A stretch of DNA of 64,000 bases, taken from NCBI GenBank assembly GCA_013350335.1, contig CM023539.1:10781302-10845301 (forward strand). Reading direction: 5' to 3'. The notes below the pieces were generated by a model that was given only the letters and a program-made list of their open reading frames with translations, did not search any database and had not been told where the DNA came from. Shown here in pieces: positions 47,236 to 58,945 of the stretch (within the stretch, counting starts at the first letter, position 1; each line of letters begins with the position of its first letter). Origin of the DNA: Chimonanthus salicifolius. Taxonomy: Eukaryota > Streptophyta > Magnoliopsida > Laurales > Calycanthaceae. A program made the translations under genes and the position numbers.

Positions 47236-49985
47236 TGTAATGGCTCGGCCCTTATAATTATTGATTTATGATGTCATAATAGGGGTTACACGTGTGAGTA
47301 GTATTGGAGGGTCCCATGTGGGTCCCGTCAGAGTACACGTGTCCTTCAGAGAACACCCCTGTCAGACAAAAGTTGGAAAAATAATTAAAATTAATTAAAT
47401 AAGGTGTGTCAGTTCGACCGAGGACTGAACTTAAGTTCTATATTAAAAACCCTTTTGCACGAAAATTAGGTCATTTTCATCTTCTTCCTCTTGCAGCAGC
47501 CAACCCCTCTCCCCTACCAACCGCCTCCTCTTCCCCCACCTCCATCCATTTTCACCCATAACAAGTATTGGATTTGGATTTCCTATGCTTGGAACGTTCT
47601 TTGCACAGTACTTTCTCCTCAGAAGGTAAGAGTTTTGATCATTCTCTTTTCTTTTCCCTTTATTTGATAGGTGTATGAAAGGATTTGATGAGAATGGAGT
47701 TTGTAATGGCCAATAGGCATTATTTGGAGAGAGATCCATGGAAAATATTTGAGGATTTTTGAAGTAGGGCTTTGGATGGACATGGATATTGTTAAAAAAG
47801 GGTTTTGGAACCCTTTGGGAGGAATATAAATTGGAGAGAGATGTGCTGTGTCGATTTTGTGATGATTTATGGGAGAAGATTTGAAATTTCCCATGGATTG
47901 AAGGGATTAATCCAGATTAGGGTTAAATCTTGGGTCTAGATTTAGGGGTTTTGTTTCTAAACTTTGTTTAGGCCTAATACATGAATTAATAGTGGTATAT
48001 TATATTCTCTTTATATGATTAGAGCATTCATACCTCGAAGCCGACGAGGCACTGCCCGAAGATCAACCCGGAACTTCGTAACTTTTGAGGTGAGGAATGC
48101 TACACACCTTGTATGGATGCTTATATGCTCATACGTTAATTTAGGGAATTTATTAAGTTATTAATGAACTTTAATGCATGATAAATTGAATTAATTTTCC
48201 ATTTAAATGCATGAATCATTATGAATCCCTAATTGTGTGACATGTAGCATGTTTATGACGTTGTTATTATGATGGGTATATTGTGATGATTATTGGAAAC
48301 CCTTATGAAGGGCTAACATAATTAATAATGGTTAAACTAGGGTTTGGACCATGGGAGACAAGAGTATGGGGATCTATGTTGATAAACCACCAAGGGATGG
48401 GCTAGAATGGAGATGAATTGCAATGACTATATGAGATGCGTTTATATGAGCCCAAGTTGTGTATCCCAAGATTGGTGTGTGATCCACCTCCCGAAGTCAA
48501 CCCAATCAAGAGATTTAATTGAATATGAAAGATTTAGGAATGTCTTATGCTTGCTATCGATGTGTTTGTATGAACATGATGTGTTTATGACATCTATGAT
48601 GCCCATTTAATTGTAAATGTAATTCCTTTCACATCACTCATTTAATACGGACCTAGGTTGAGTTAACTAGTGAGTCATTATTAGAAGTATGTGCTATATG
48701 GGCATGTTGGATTTAGATAACACTCGGATGGACCTTAAGGGCAGAAATGACCTGTGTATATACCTTCCCCCACATGGACATCCACTAGTGTGACGACCCA
48801 ACTCCTTAGAGGAGGTTAGTGTGACAATGAGATGGATAAGTGATGCGGAGCAGTGTCCTGCATCAATAAGTATGTTGGAACCCTATTGGAACGGCGAAGT
48901 CGGCTACAGGGACTTGGTCTCATAGGGTTACAGTCGAGGAGTGAGTCCCTCATATGCCATGCGCTGAAGGGAGCTCTCACGGCTGTTTGACACACTTGAT
49001 GTGCATTGTGGTGCAGGGCTAGATACTTGTATGCCCCACGAGGGTGGTACTAGATAGGTAAGGTACACAAGTTGGGCACAGGGTTAGGTACCGTATACCC
49101 ATTGGGTGACGAGTCAGCTTGGTAAGATGTCTGTGTTTATGCGTAGGATTTGGCATTACACCTTTGTAGGGTGATGTGTCAACCTGATAAGGTGATTTTC
49201 AATCACCTAAGAGCTTGACAAAAGGGAGACAGGATGAGATAGACTAGAACAGGTTAGGCGTGAATCACACGCTTAGTAAGTCGTGGACCCTAAGTCTCAT
49301 GAGGGATCATGATGTTATTGTGATATTTGACTGCCCATTCCATAGAGGTATCCTTCCTTGGGTTTGAGTTCCCATTGATGCTATGATAGCATGACATGAT
49401 TGCATAGCTTTGTCATTATTCCCTTTCATACATCACAATGTCGGTGCGCGAGTGTGTAGCATGCATATATTTCCTTACTGGACTTGTTTTTGCTCACATC
49501 CTTACAATTTCAGGTAATTTTGCACCAGCTGAGTCCGAGGGAGCAAGAGGACGACCTTAGCCCTATTTTATTTCTGCTTTTCATGCACTTCACCATTGAT
49601 AGGATATTTTGATTATTTATTTAGTATGATTATTATTTGAGTTTTTAAGATTGTTGATGACATACATTTTGAGGAATATGCAAACCTTTGAGATAATTTT
49701 ATGCTTTGGAGATTATATCTTAATATTCATTTTATCTATGAGAGTAGATGTGACGTGTTTGGATAGGTATTATTTGTAGTGACCATTATGTGTCCAAACT
49801 ATCAACTTTTAGGGGAAACTTTGTCAAAATTTCAGTAGAGATCCCGTACTCCGAATATGATCTATATACTTGTGTATGGATCACACGTGTGATTTTCACG
49901 TGTCGTAATTGGTGATTATTATGCTTTTTGCAAGAAAGGAAAAATTTATCCCCGTCACATGCCTATCTTGGGTCGGGGCATGACA
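47236..49985 (+). mobile_element. Solo LTR, 2750 bp, gypsy type
   Basis: Begins TGTAATGGCTCGGCCC and ends GGGTCGGGGCATGACA, with TG...CA termini and a perfect 5-bp duplication GAAAA (47231-47235 and 49986-49990). No primer site or proteins are present between the ends. The closing GGGTCGGGGCATGACA is typical for gypsy LTR 3' ends, which supports the orientation given. Confidence 0.85.
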
Positions 49986-49990
49986 GAAAA

Positions 49991-51780
49991 CACAGAAAAA
50001 TCTCAATGAATCGACAATGCAAATAAAATACCATACTCCTACCTAACTCAATAAGCTATAAGTCCTCCAACATCCAAAAGAGCCCATCAACAAGTGGCTG
50101 AGGAAACGTCTCCAACGGTGGCCATGAGCAAGAAGAAAGGAGGAGAAGGAAGGAGCAAGAGGTTTCACCAGTGAAGCACGGGAAAAAGAGGAAGAGGACT
50201 GAAGGAAAATCCCCCAAAAACCTTTGGGAAGCCAGAGAGGGAAGAAGGGAAAGAGGGATTTGCAAAACCTTAACTTGCTGAGCCCTTTTATAATGAAACT
50301 TCTCACTCTACCAAATCCTCTGATGGCCAGCGTCGGATCATCCGATGATTCCAACAGATTTTCTTATCATCTTGCAATTTAGCAATTTCAGACCTATAAC
50401 AATCATAACTTGAGTTACAGAGCTCAGATTTGGACATTCTTGTGCTCAATGTAAAACTGTTTGAAAGAAACTCTAAAAATTTTATTGCCTAGATCAGCTT
50501 GAAATCTTGTAGAGTTAATTTGAATTGACTAATTCAAGTTTTTTATTTTAGTTTTTAAACAATCATTTTGAACTATATGAGCTAACAGATGAAGAGTTGA
50601 ATCATTTGGAATTAACCAGATGGTGTTTAATTGGCTTGATTTTTTAAAAACTCTAGTGAGGAACATTGACCAAATAAACAGCGATATTCAATTGAGACAA
50701 AATTTCAAACCAACTACAACGAAGCAGTCCCTCAATCCTACCTATCCTACTATCAGCCTGCACAGTGGGGTCCAACATAAATGATACTTCCTTCATCCCA
50801 TTTTAGTTGTCTCATTTGAAATATTTGTATTTTTTAAGAAACTCTCTATATAAGGCTAGCAGTCATGTGATCTCACCCATTTTCAACACATATTATACTA
50901 CTCGAATACAAATGAGATAACTATTTTGGGATAATTCCAAAATCTATATAGGACAACTAATTTGGAACAGAAAGAGTATAATTTTAAAATGTTGGTCATA
51001 AAAAGAAAAATGTGCCTTAGATCATTACTACATACATTTGGAGTTGTACCCCAACTTGCTTGAGGGCATCAAATCTATAGAAAAAATTATACTTGATTCA
51101 ATTAAAATCATTTAATGACCTCTCGATGTTAACCATAAAAATCCTATATTTTTGTTTATTTGGGTTCAAACATTTATTTCTTTAAAAAATAAACAAAATA
51201 TTATCTTTCTTATTAAATTTTCTTATTCTTCTATAAAAATGAATTTATTAAAAAAGGTAAAAAATATCTTCTTCTTTTTTTGTGTTTTGGACAAATAGAT
51301 GACTCATTTATGTGATATTCATTTTCCATTAATTGGATTGTGTCGAGTGTTCACGGTAGGAATGCTAAATGCACATTTGAACTGTCGAAAATACAAAAAC
51401 CATAGTTCATGATAATTAAGGAGTGTCTGGTCATTGTTTGGTTAGAAAGAGGTGCAAATTATTTTAACCACCAAGAACTACTGGTGGATGATAGTATTAC
51501 ATTATATGTATTGTAGAAGATGATAGGGTAACACAATCACAACAAAAGACTAGAGTGGAAAACCCAAAACGGGAAAAATTATGGAGAAAGAGAGAGATTT
51601 ATATTATTCTATATATTGAAAATTACAGCAGTAGTGTAAATATAATCAGTGAAGAGTCCTAAGCATGTTAGGAGTCTCAATTAAACTAGGACTCTCTCTC
51701 CTCAACATGTATTCATTAGAACATGAATAAATAGCTTAAGATCTTGCTAGAGGTTAAATGGCTCTTAAGAGCATGGTACA
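49991..51780. other. Old repeat remains and 3' flank of the ODC-like gene
   Basis: 50000-50700 looks like the minus-strand body of the LTR noted at 44887. From 50700 to 51780 the DNA is AT-rich, with no gene. The 3' UTR of the ODC-like gene should lie in the last few hundred bases. Confidence 0.4.
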
Positions 51781-51782
51781 TT

Positions 51783-53063
51783 TCAACCTTTGGTTGGAGA
51801 GATTGGGTTGGTGAACACATACTTCGTATGTATATTAGCAGCACAGAAGCCATTAAAATTAGTAGCAGAAGCGTGTGCATAGGCACCCATGTTGGGGAAA
51901 ACCAACCAATCCCCTACACCAAGCTCAGGCAATTGCCTATCAGCAAATACAGTATCTAGAGCATCACAGGTAGGTCCGAACACCGTCGATCGGAACGTCG
52001 GTAGGCCTTTACATAGGGGATTTGCCCGCCGGGTTGTGTAAGCGAAGGGCACAGCATTAACACCCTTTCGGTGGTAAATCACACCATTCATCGACCCGTA
52101 AACACCATCGTTGATCCAGTACTCACGTAGTTCACCTCGAACCCGTTTACCGATCACATTGGTGACTAGCATGCACGCCGCTGATACTAGATACTTTCCG
52201 GGAGTCGCTGTAACTGACATGACGGCCAGGTAGGGGAACTGGGCTTGGAGTGACTGGCGAAGTGCCAAAGCTTCTTTGACAAAGCCAGTGCCGGAGCAGA
52301 ATCCACCACCCACATTCAACATTCTGGGCCTGGAGAGGCCCAGTTGAGTGAAGGCTTGAAATGCATTGCATACCACTTCCATGGCAGCTCCATGGGTCTT
52401 GCCAGGGGACGAACTTCCTTCTGGTTCAAATGAGATGCCGACTACATTTAAACCCAATTCCCGAGCATGCCGCAGAACTGGAATCACCTCATGAATTAGG
52501 GCACCACTCTTTGAAGAAGAAGCATTTCGCGAACTTGCCTCGCCGCGGTCCGGAACATGAATGTGGAGCAACAATGAGCATTGTGGATGGAGCTTCCTCA
52601 CCTTGTCGAGCTCTTCGACAGAGTCGAAGACGAGCATGTTTACGTGGACTCCCGCGGCATACTTGATGTGTTCTTCCGCCTTGCAGGGGTTCGAAAATAG
52701 GATTCTATCAGGCGACACTGCTAAGGAGAGGACATGGGTAATCTCGGAACGGCTGGCACAGTCGAAACCGGCACCAAGAGCGGCTAGAGTGGCAAGTAGG
52801 GCTCGGTCAGGGTTGCACCTCACAGGGAAAAAGGGTCTGATGGTGGGCAGATTTTGGAGCCATGAATGGTAGAGGGAGATTAGAATTCCTAGGTCAGTGA
52901 TGTAGAAGGGATCCAAAGGGACTTCTTCATCTATGATCCTCACAAGGGCTGAAGTGAGTGGATCTTGTGAGGGTGATGGTAAAATCTCCCTCACCCTAAT
53001 GTTTTTCAGAGCTGGGATTTGCATGAGGGATGGTAAGGTTTGAAGGGGAGGTTGTGTATCCAT
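51783..53063 (-). CDS. ODC: Ornithine decarboxylase-like protein lacking the cofactor lysine
   Basis: An uninterrupted, intronless gene of 426 residues, the normal size and layout for plant ornithine decarboxylase (group IV, PLP-dependent, makes putrescine). Family marks kept: FDCASRSEI (100-108), GGGF (252-255), REYWINDGVYGSMN (313-326), FGPTCDALD (362-370) and NMGAY (391-395). Family marks lost, by comparison with the known family: the PLP-binding Lys of the VKCN motif is Arg82 (codon AGG at 52818-52820); the Arg in LLLRI is His167; the His in SFHIGSG is Glu213; the Glu of EPGR is Thr287 and its Arg is Lys290; the D-H pair after VLY is His331-Arg332. A TATA box lies 70 bp upstream. The open frame argues for use of the protein. 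With these changes ordinary decarboxylation is unlikely, so it may be a regulatory pseudoenzyme or have another activity. Confidence 0.9.
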   Translation of the reverse strand: MDTQPPLQTLPSLMQIPALKNIRVREILPSPSQDPLTSALVRIIDEEVPLDPFYITDLGILISLYHSWLQNLPTIRPFFPVRCNPDRALLATLAALGAGFDCASRSEITHVLSLAVSPDRILFSNPCKAEEHIKYAAGVHVNMLVFDSVEELDKVRKLHPQCSLLLHIHVPDRGEASSRNASSSKSGALIHEVIPVLRHARELGLNVVGISFEPEGSSSPGKTHGAAMEVVCNAFQAFTQLGLSRPRMLNVGGGFCSGTGFVKEALALRQSLQAQFPYLAVMSVTATPGKYLVSAACMLVTNVIGKRVRGELREYWINDGVYGSMNGVIYHRKGVNAVPFAYTTRRANPLCKGLPTFRSTVFGPTCDALDTVFADRQLPELGVGDWLVFPNMGAYAHASATNFNGFCAANIHTKYVFTNPISPTKG

Positions 53064-53132
53064 TTAATCTTTCAGAAGAATTGCTAAAGGGCTCTTTGTG
53101 AACTTGGGAGATAAATGAGTTGTGAAGGTCCG

Positions 53133-53141
53133 ATTTATATA
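53133..53141 (-). promoter_or_regulatory. TATA box of the ODC-like gene
   Basis: TATATAAAT on the minus strand, 70 bp before the start codon. A transcription start about 30 bp downstream would give a 5' UTR of roughly 40 bases. Position and sequence fit a plant core promoter. Confidence 0.6.
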
Positions 53142-53304
53142 GGGTTTGGCTTTTCCCCTGTTTTGGGGTATATTCGATGGAATCCATTACTTGTGACTTT
53201 TACGCTAGAATCTCCATAATTGAACACTTTAAATCAGAAGGTGAAAGTGGAAGATGGTGAAAGGTGACTGGAGTGGCTTCTTGCACCTAACTCTACTAAG
53301 ACTA

Positions 53305-54146
53305 GGGCCTAGTTTGGATCAGGGGAAAATTTTGTAAGGGTGGCTCATTAAAGGTGGGTAATAAGGGTGAGTAATTAATAATAATTTTATGAGAATTTAT
53401 AATTTTTAATAAATTTATATAATATAAAAATAAAAGTTTTATAAAATTGTGAAATTGAGTTACAAAGCCTAAAAATTCATTTATAAGTTTTTAACATTGG
53501 AGTGAGTCAGATTTGAATTCACCTACTGAAGTTGTACGAAAAATATTTTATTTCTAAAAAGGACACTCTATGCTAATATAAGTGAGTCATTAAGGACTTA
53601 TATCACAAATTGAATTGAATGATATTTGATGATGATATGAAATTTATTAGTTTTATAAATTTAAACAATTTATTATTAACAAAATTTATATAAAGTTAGT
53701 CTTTTAAAACACATAAAACTTTAAAATTTAAACAAGTGAAATTAAATAATTGAAAAGATGATTTTTATTCTCTATCAAATTTAATTACTTAAATCAAATA
53801 GATAAAATTTAAATATTTTTTTTATTTTATAAGTATAATGTTGAAAATATTTCATTTATTTTAGTCAAATTATTATTATAATAAATTAACAAATTTTAAA
53901 AATAAAGATGTTAGATTGAAATTTGAATTGCATTGAGTTCCATTCACAGCTATGAAGGGGATTGACAAGATAATGAAGGGAAGGAGAGACAAAGGTTTTA
54001 TGAATACTACTCGAGGCCAAAGGGTTTTCAAATTTGTCAAAGGGGAGGTAAAATCCAATTTTTTTACCTCTACCCTCTCGCTACCAAACAGAGGAATCCG
54101 AGGGTTACCCGTGTTCCTCCCTCAATTAACCTCAAACAAACGCAGT
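53305..54146. mobile_element. MITE-C, 842 bp, between the ODC-like promoter and a tandem repeat
   Basis: The 3-bp duplication is CTA (53302-53304 and 54147-54149). The ends are GGGCCTAGTTTGGATCAG on the left and, reversed, ACTGCGTTTGTTTGAGG on the right, like MITE-A. The flanks joined without the element read ACTAAGACTAGAGTG, which is exactly the text of later copies of the adjacent tandem repeat (near 54284 and 54441). The empty site is therefore preserved next door. The interior is AT-rich with no transposase. Confidence 0.85.
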
Positions 54147-54149
54147 CTA

Positions 54150-54590
54150 GAGTGAAAGTTGCTAGCGTGCGCATGGGTGTGCATGGTTAACTTTGCCATT
54201 ACAACTTGATGAGTCATCAACTCAATTACAAATTTTGTAAAAAATAAAATTTTACCCATTTTATTTATCATATTTTTTACCCCACTAAGACTAGAGTGTT
54301 CATTACTAGAAAGTTGCTAGTGTGCGCATGGGCGTGCATGGTAAACTTTGCCATTACAACTTTGATGAGTCATCAACTCAATTACAAATTTTGGTAAGAA
54401 ATAATTTTTTACCCGTATTATTTATCATATTTTTTACCCCACTAAGACTAGAGTGTTCATTTGTAGAAAGTTACTAGAGTACGCATGGGCGTGCATGGTT
54501 AAATTTGCCCTTAGAATTTAGAACTTTGATGCGTCATCAATTCATTTGTCAATTTTGGTAAAAAATACTTCTTATGTTTTATTTTTGTTG
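54150..54590. repeat. Tandem repeat, about 156-bp unit, three copies plus a partial
   Basis: GAAAGTTGCTAG-type starts at 54154, 54309 and 54466 give periods of 155 and 157 bp. Each unit has GCGCATGGGYGTGCATGG, then GATGAGTCATCAACTCA, then ACCCCACTAAGACTAGAGTG. The end of a still earlier unit lies left of MITE-C at about 53270-53304. The third unit diverges after about 54560. Confidence 0.85.
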
Positions 54591-55559
54591 TCCAATTTTA
54601 AAATTTTGAATTTAAAAAAAAAGGCTCTCAAAATTCTTATAAACTTCTCTCCAAGTAGAGAGAGAATCAAAATGACATATCAGATAATTATTTTGAGACA
54701 ATCTCAAAATACAAATTAGACAACTAAATTAAGACAAAAGGAATAAAATTTTACCCATATTTTTATCATATTACTTATATAGGACGAAATCTTTAACACG
54801 TCTATAGTTTATATCGGTTAAAATTAGGTTAACATTTGCACTGATTTCATTGAATACAAGTTTTTTTAAACAACTGTATGCTTTCATCCCAATAATAAAG
54901 ATGACTTCAATAGAGTTTCAATAGGGACGCTTATGCTTCATCGTAGGACTAGGCCAACAAATGTCAAATTTGTAACTGAAGTACCCTTTTGCAAATTTGC
55001 GGCTCAGTGAAGTAATTTGTTATACATAACACATGAGAAGAAACTTCTAGATATATTAACTTATAAAAAAAAAATCTGTATAATAATTTTTAAGAATTTC
55101 AAATAAAAATAGAATATCAACATTATAGTTTACTAATATAGCTCCCATTGTCTAATTCATGTTTGAAGAGTACTTGTTATCATTGTTACAAATACTTTTC
55201 TCGGGAAATTAACAACGATCAGTAATATCAAGATTTTTCAAGTTCTCAGATTTTTACTAGGAAATTAAGGAAAAATCTCGTAGAAAATATAATATTTATA
55301 AATAAAAATATTAAATAAGAAATTTACCAGTATTTAATTGAGAACTTATCGAGATATTATCGCAATAGTACTATTTATTATGATTTAATTGAGAATTTAT
55401 CGAGAATTTACTGCAGTAGCGATAAATCTTGAGATAGCAATGTGGATTAATATTTTACCAATAAAAATATGATAAATTTAAAAATATTAGAGATATTTAT
55501 GAAATTACTTATTATGAAATCCTAGTTATTGCCTTTTTGGTACTATCCTTTGTGCACTC
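54591..55559. other. AT-rich DNA, no gene recognised
   Basis: No coding region or defined element was found. Repeated GAGAATTTATCGAGA-like and AAAATCTCGTAGAAAATAT words near 55260-55440 suggest an old repeat also present near 1500. Confidence 0.45.
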
Positions 55560-56340
55560 GGTCGCACTACAAGCCTAAGGCCCTAAAAACGCCCACGTAT
55601 TTTACCTCGAATGAGTCAGTTGGGCTGAGTGTATTAGCTCGTCCATCTCCATTTTTGTAACTCCAAACAAGCCTGCTTCCCCTGGGAAGCAGAGGAAGCC
55701 CCGTCAAAATTAAGATGGACCTTGTTAGCTTTAGGATGCTTCCAAAGGATTAGGCTAGAGATTTTTATTGTAATAGTTTTGTTCATCCATTCATTAAATG
55801 CAGCATTGGCTTTCTGGGTTGCATCATTTGCATTATATTATTTGCTTTCAAAGATTAGTTTGCATTATAGTCATCCAGTCCTTCTACCATAGGAGCCTTC
55901 TTATAACTTGGGAGGAAAAATTGACTCCAAAGCAGGGGTAAAGAAAAAGGGTATCGGTCATAAATTTTTCTCTCCTTTATTTTTTTTTTTATAAAAAATG
56001 GTCGATATCGATCGACATTATAATATCGACCGATATGATGCGGCCGAGATATCGGTATATCGACTGAATATCGGCCGATACTCAGACCCCTGCTCCAAAG
56101 GGCTTGCCCATCTTTTCCCACGGTTGTCTATGATTGATGTAGATCTAGAACGAAATAAGGAATCTTTTTCATGCCTCTGTGATGCTCCCTCACCAGAGGA
56201 ACAAGTGTTCATGGGTTTCTTTGTCTGCAAAGCAAACGTGGCAATCAGAATAGATGTTCACGCCTCTCTTAACTAAGACATCTTTAATAGGGTGTGAAGT
56301 TTTGAGAATTTCTATAAGAAATATTGGAGTTTCGGGTCGG
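55560..56340 (-). mobile_element. LINE 3' end with zinc-binding and RNase H remnants (LINE-E)
   Basis: On the minus strand 56290-56190 encodes DVLVKRGVNIYSDCHVC followed by ETHEHLFLW, the zinc-binding region of plant LINEs. About 55730-55690 encodes KVHLNFDGA, the start of the RNase H-like domain. Stops break the frames. The hAT-type MITE at 55933-56092 has inserted between the two parts. Confidence 0.7.
55933..56092. mobile_element. hAT-type MITE, 160 bp, in LINE-E
   Basis: A perfect 8-bp duplication CTCCAAAG (55925-55932 and 56093-56100) and ends CAGGGGT (left) and ACCCCTG (right, after a GAC) identify a small hAT-type element. The right half is packed with GATATCG, ATCGGCCGAT and related palindromic words. 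No coding content. Confidence 0.85.
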
Positions 56341-57560
56341 TTCTAGCTATAGGCGAGGTAGGCCGCCGTCTCGATCCCCAAATTTAGTCTAAAAAATAAT
56401 CTACAGTAGAGTCCCTGAGATTTTAGGCCCTCTACAATAGAGTTCCATCTTAATAATTTTGTCTAGGACCCTGAGATTTTATGCTATCTAAGGGCCGACA
56501 CTGAGTAGTATAGATACCTTTCAAATAGCAATCCACTTTAGACGTGAGAAATAAGTAAATGTTATCTTTCTATGAATACTTTTAAATATTTGATTACACT
56601 TGGCGGTGCAAATTAAATAAGTCGATCTTCCATCTCAACAAGGAAATGTGTTAGGAACTCTCGAAGAGCTCGTATGCTATGTGAGTCTTTTTCTTCAATA
56701 GTTGGAATGTTCTTTCCCTCTGTCATGGAAAAATCTAACATACTTTTGGAACTTTAATTGTCATATGACACAATTACCTCTATAAAAGTAAAATGAATAA
56801 ATTTTTATTTAGATAATATAGGTATCTCAATCCCACATTAAAGGTGTGACTAATTCAAAGATATATGAGACTACTATCAAAGCGAATAGATGAATTAAAT
56901 TGGGTTTCTTACAATCTAGACCAATGTTTTAAAACTTAGATCGAGCCGCAGTTGAACCGTGACCGTCTTTATTGAGGGTTGGTTTGATTGAAAAATCGTC
57001 AAAGCTGAAAAAGCTCCAAAGGAGTACCATTCCCAGCAGAATCTCTTGGACTATCATCGTCCATGCAGTCCTGAGACCTTTCCTCTTCTCCTTTCATCGT
57101 CTCTGGCCCTCTGCCTTTCATCGTATATTTGTATCGCCTTTCATTGTCTCTACCGGCCTGAAGAGTCGAAGACAAAGATACTGCTGCCATACCATACTCA
57201 GACTCGTCTCAGGCTTTCATCGTCCCTGCTGGCTTGAGACCAATTTTTGCTGCCTTTCCTCTTCCTCCTTTCATCGGCCTTTCATCGTCTCTGCCTTTCC
57301 TCCCACGAACCCATACTCATTTTTTTTAATGATTTCAAAAAAATAAAAAATAAATTCAATCCCCTGCCTTTCCTCCCATTCGCAGAGTATTATCATGCAA
57401 ACCACTGGAAACATCATACCATATATGGTAAAAATATGGAATTGATCTCATTTCATTCTTCTCCTATTTTGTCCAACGACACATATTTGCACTTGTTCAA
57501 CCTTTTAAAGCACTTATTTGGACATACGTTTCCTATGATAACGGTAGCCTTTCATGCTCA
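56341..57560. other. Repeat-like DNA, no gene recognised
   Basis: Between 57060 and 57310 the phrase CTTTCATCGTCTCTGCC and variants recur irregularly, which produces spurious open frames. The region 56330-56540 has duplicated phrases around CCCTGAGATTTTA. Confidence 0.45.
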
Positions 57561-57675
57561 AAACTTCTTTACATTAAAAGTTTTAGATAGCTTTTCATCA
57601 ACTTGTCAATCCTGTTAAAATCTTGATTAAAAATTTGTATGTCATCAACATAAAGCACTAATATGAACATAATGG
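57560..57675 (-). pseudogene. Copia reverse transcriptase remnant
   Basis: On the minus strand the short frame MFILVLYVDDIQIFNQ carries the YVDD catalytic motif of copia-type reverse transcriptase. It is followed by NRIDKLMKS and a stop at about 57575. Nothing upstream or downstream of it in the element survives in readable form. Confidence 0.7.
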
Positions 57676-57679
57676 TTCA

Positions 57680-58171
57680 TATCTTCCTGTTTATATTTAG
57701 GGGTGTTCATTTGCCCGAGGGCGACTTAAATAAATGGGGTTGAGGTTTTCGCCGACAGGCCAAGCTCGTCGAAGCTTGCCGGTCTTTTAGGTCCGTTTAT
57801 TATTTTATTTTATTTTTGTCTTATAACGTGAAAATATAATTGTACAAGTTTAAAGACTATTTAAAATTGATCATCTTTTAAAATTTTATCTCAAAAATCT
57901 ATTTTTTGCCACTCGATTTTAATTGTCAAAATCACCACGTGTCATCTTTTTAAGGACATTCACCAACTTTGACTATCAAGATCATGCAGCTAGAAATTTA
58001 GTTTTAAACTCAAAGTTTAAGAAATTATAGATATTTACATATAATTTCAATATGTACAGTTAGATTTTCAGTTAAAACACAATTTTTAAAAAGAAATTGT
58101 GCTAGGTGCAAAATAATCAAACTTTAAACAACAGGCTCATACTTTTGGAGCAACGTGCCTATTATATATAT
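57680..58171. other. AT-rich DNA before the last LTR element
   Basis: No gene. A GGGGTGTTCATTTGCCCG word at 57701 resembles MITE ends, but no partner was found. Confidence 0.4.
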
Positions 58172-58720
58172 TGTTGGCCTAAAAGTTAAATCTGTCTCTC
58201 CTGAGTCTGACTGAGTTGTCAATTCCGTGACTATGTCCAAATGAGTCCTGAATCGTCAACTTCTTTGACTGAGTCGTGACCGTCTACGTGTCTGAGGTCT
58301 TATCTCTGTAAGACATGCACAGTCAAATCAAGCTTGAAGCTCCAAAAGACACGTTGTTTGGAAAGCTCGCACCAAAATCGGAAGAACTCTTTGAATGCCA
58401 ACCATCACAGGTATATGGACCATAGGACTGACATAGAAGCCTTAGAAGCCTTTTTAGTTAAAATTGGAATAATACAAACAGAGTTCTAAGTCCACTCTCT
58501 GCCCTGTGGAGAGCTCTTGCTATCTACCAAATATGTCCATATTTTCATGTATCCTTACAATCTAAAATGTTCATTATACTTTAATCTAACTGATTGCAGA
58601 GAACACTCATGAGCTCTCCAACACTTGGTGAAAAATGGTTTTTCTGGACATCTCAGAACTTCCGAGAACATTGTCTCAAAACATCCAAGCATATATTTTC
58701 GGACGATCCACGATGAATCA

Positions 58721-58911
58721 TTCGGACGTTCCGAACCCCAGAATTCCAGGGTCCTTCGGAAGTTCCGAACATAACCCTTCGGACGTTCCGAAGATTGTCC
58801 CAAACAGTCAAACTATCCGTTGCAAGGTCAAAATAGCTGTTGTAATATGACCGTTGGGAATGCGACCGTTGCAACGTCGGAAGATCTAGACCCATCTTCG
58901 GAAGGTCCGAA
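58721..58911. repeat. Cluster of four 15-bp palindromes in the LTR
   Basis: TTCGGACGTTCCGAA (58721-58735), TTCGGAAGTTCCGAA (58755-58769), TTCGGACGTTCCGAA (58778-58792) and TTCGGAAGGTCCGAA (58897-58911). A half-matching copy begins at 58698. They lie just upstream of the TATA box, where factor-binding sites would be expected. Confidence 0.85.
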
Positions 58912-58936
58912 GATAGATCCGTTGGAACTTCTAAGC

Positions 58937-58945
58937 CTATAAAAG
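58937..58945 (+). promoter_or_regulatory. TATA box of the LTR promoter
   Basis: CTATAAAAG, 26 bp downstream of the last palindrome. Transcription would start near 58970, which fits the usual U3/R border of an LTR. Confidence 0.65.

Noticed and set aside
52361..52872. Plus-strand frames of about 100 codons
   Set aside because: They are shadows of the ODC-like gene on the other strand.
57046..57618. Open frames rich in Ser, Leu and Phe
   Set aside because: They reflect the recurring CTTTCATCGTCTCTGCC phrase; only the copia YVDD remnant on the minus strand near 57600 has a recognisable motif.
58721..58911. Palindromes as heat shock elements
   Set aside because: The GAA and TTC parts are one base apart instead of two, so they do not fit the heat shock element pattern.
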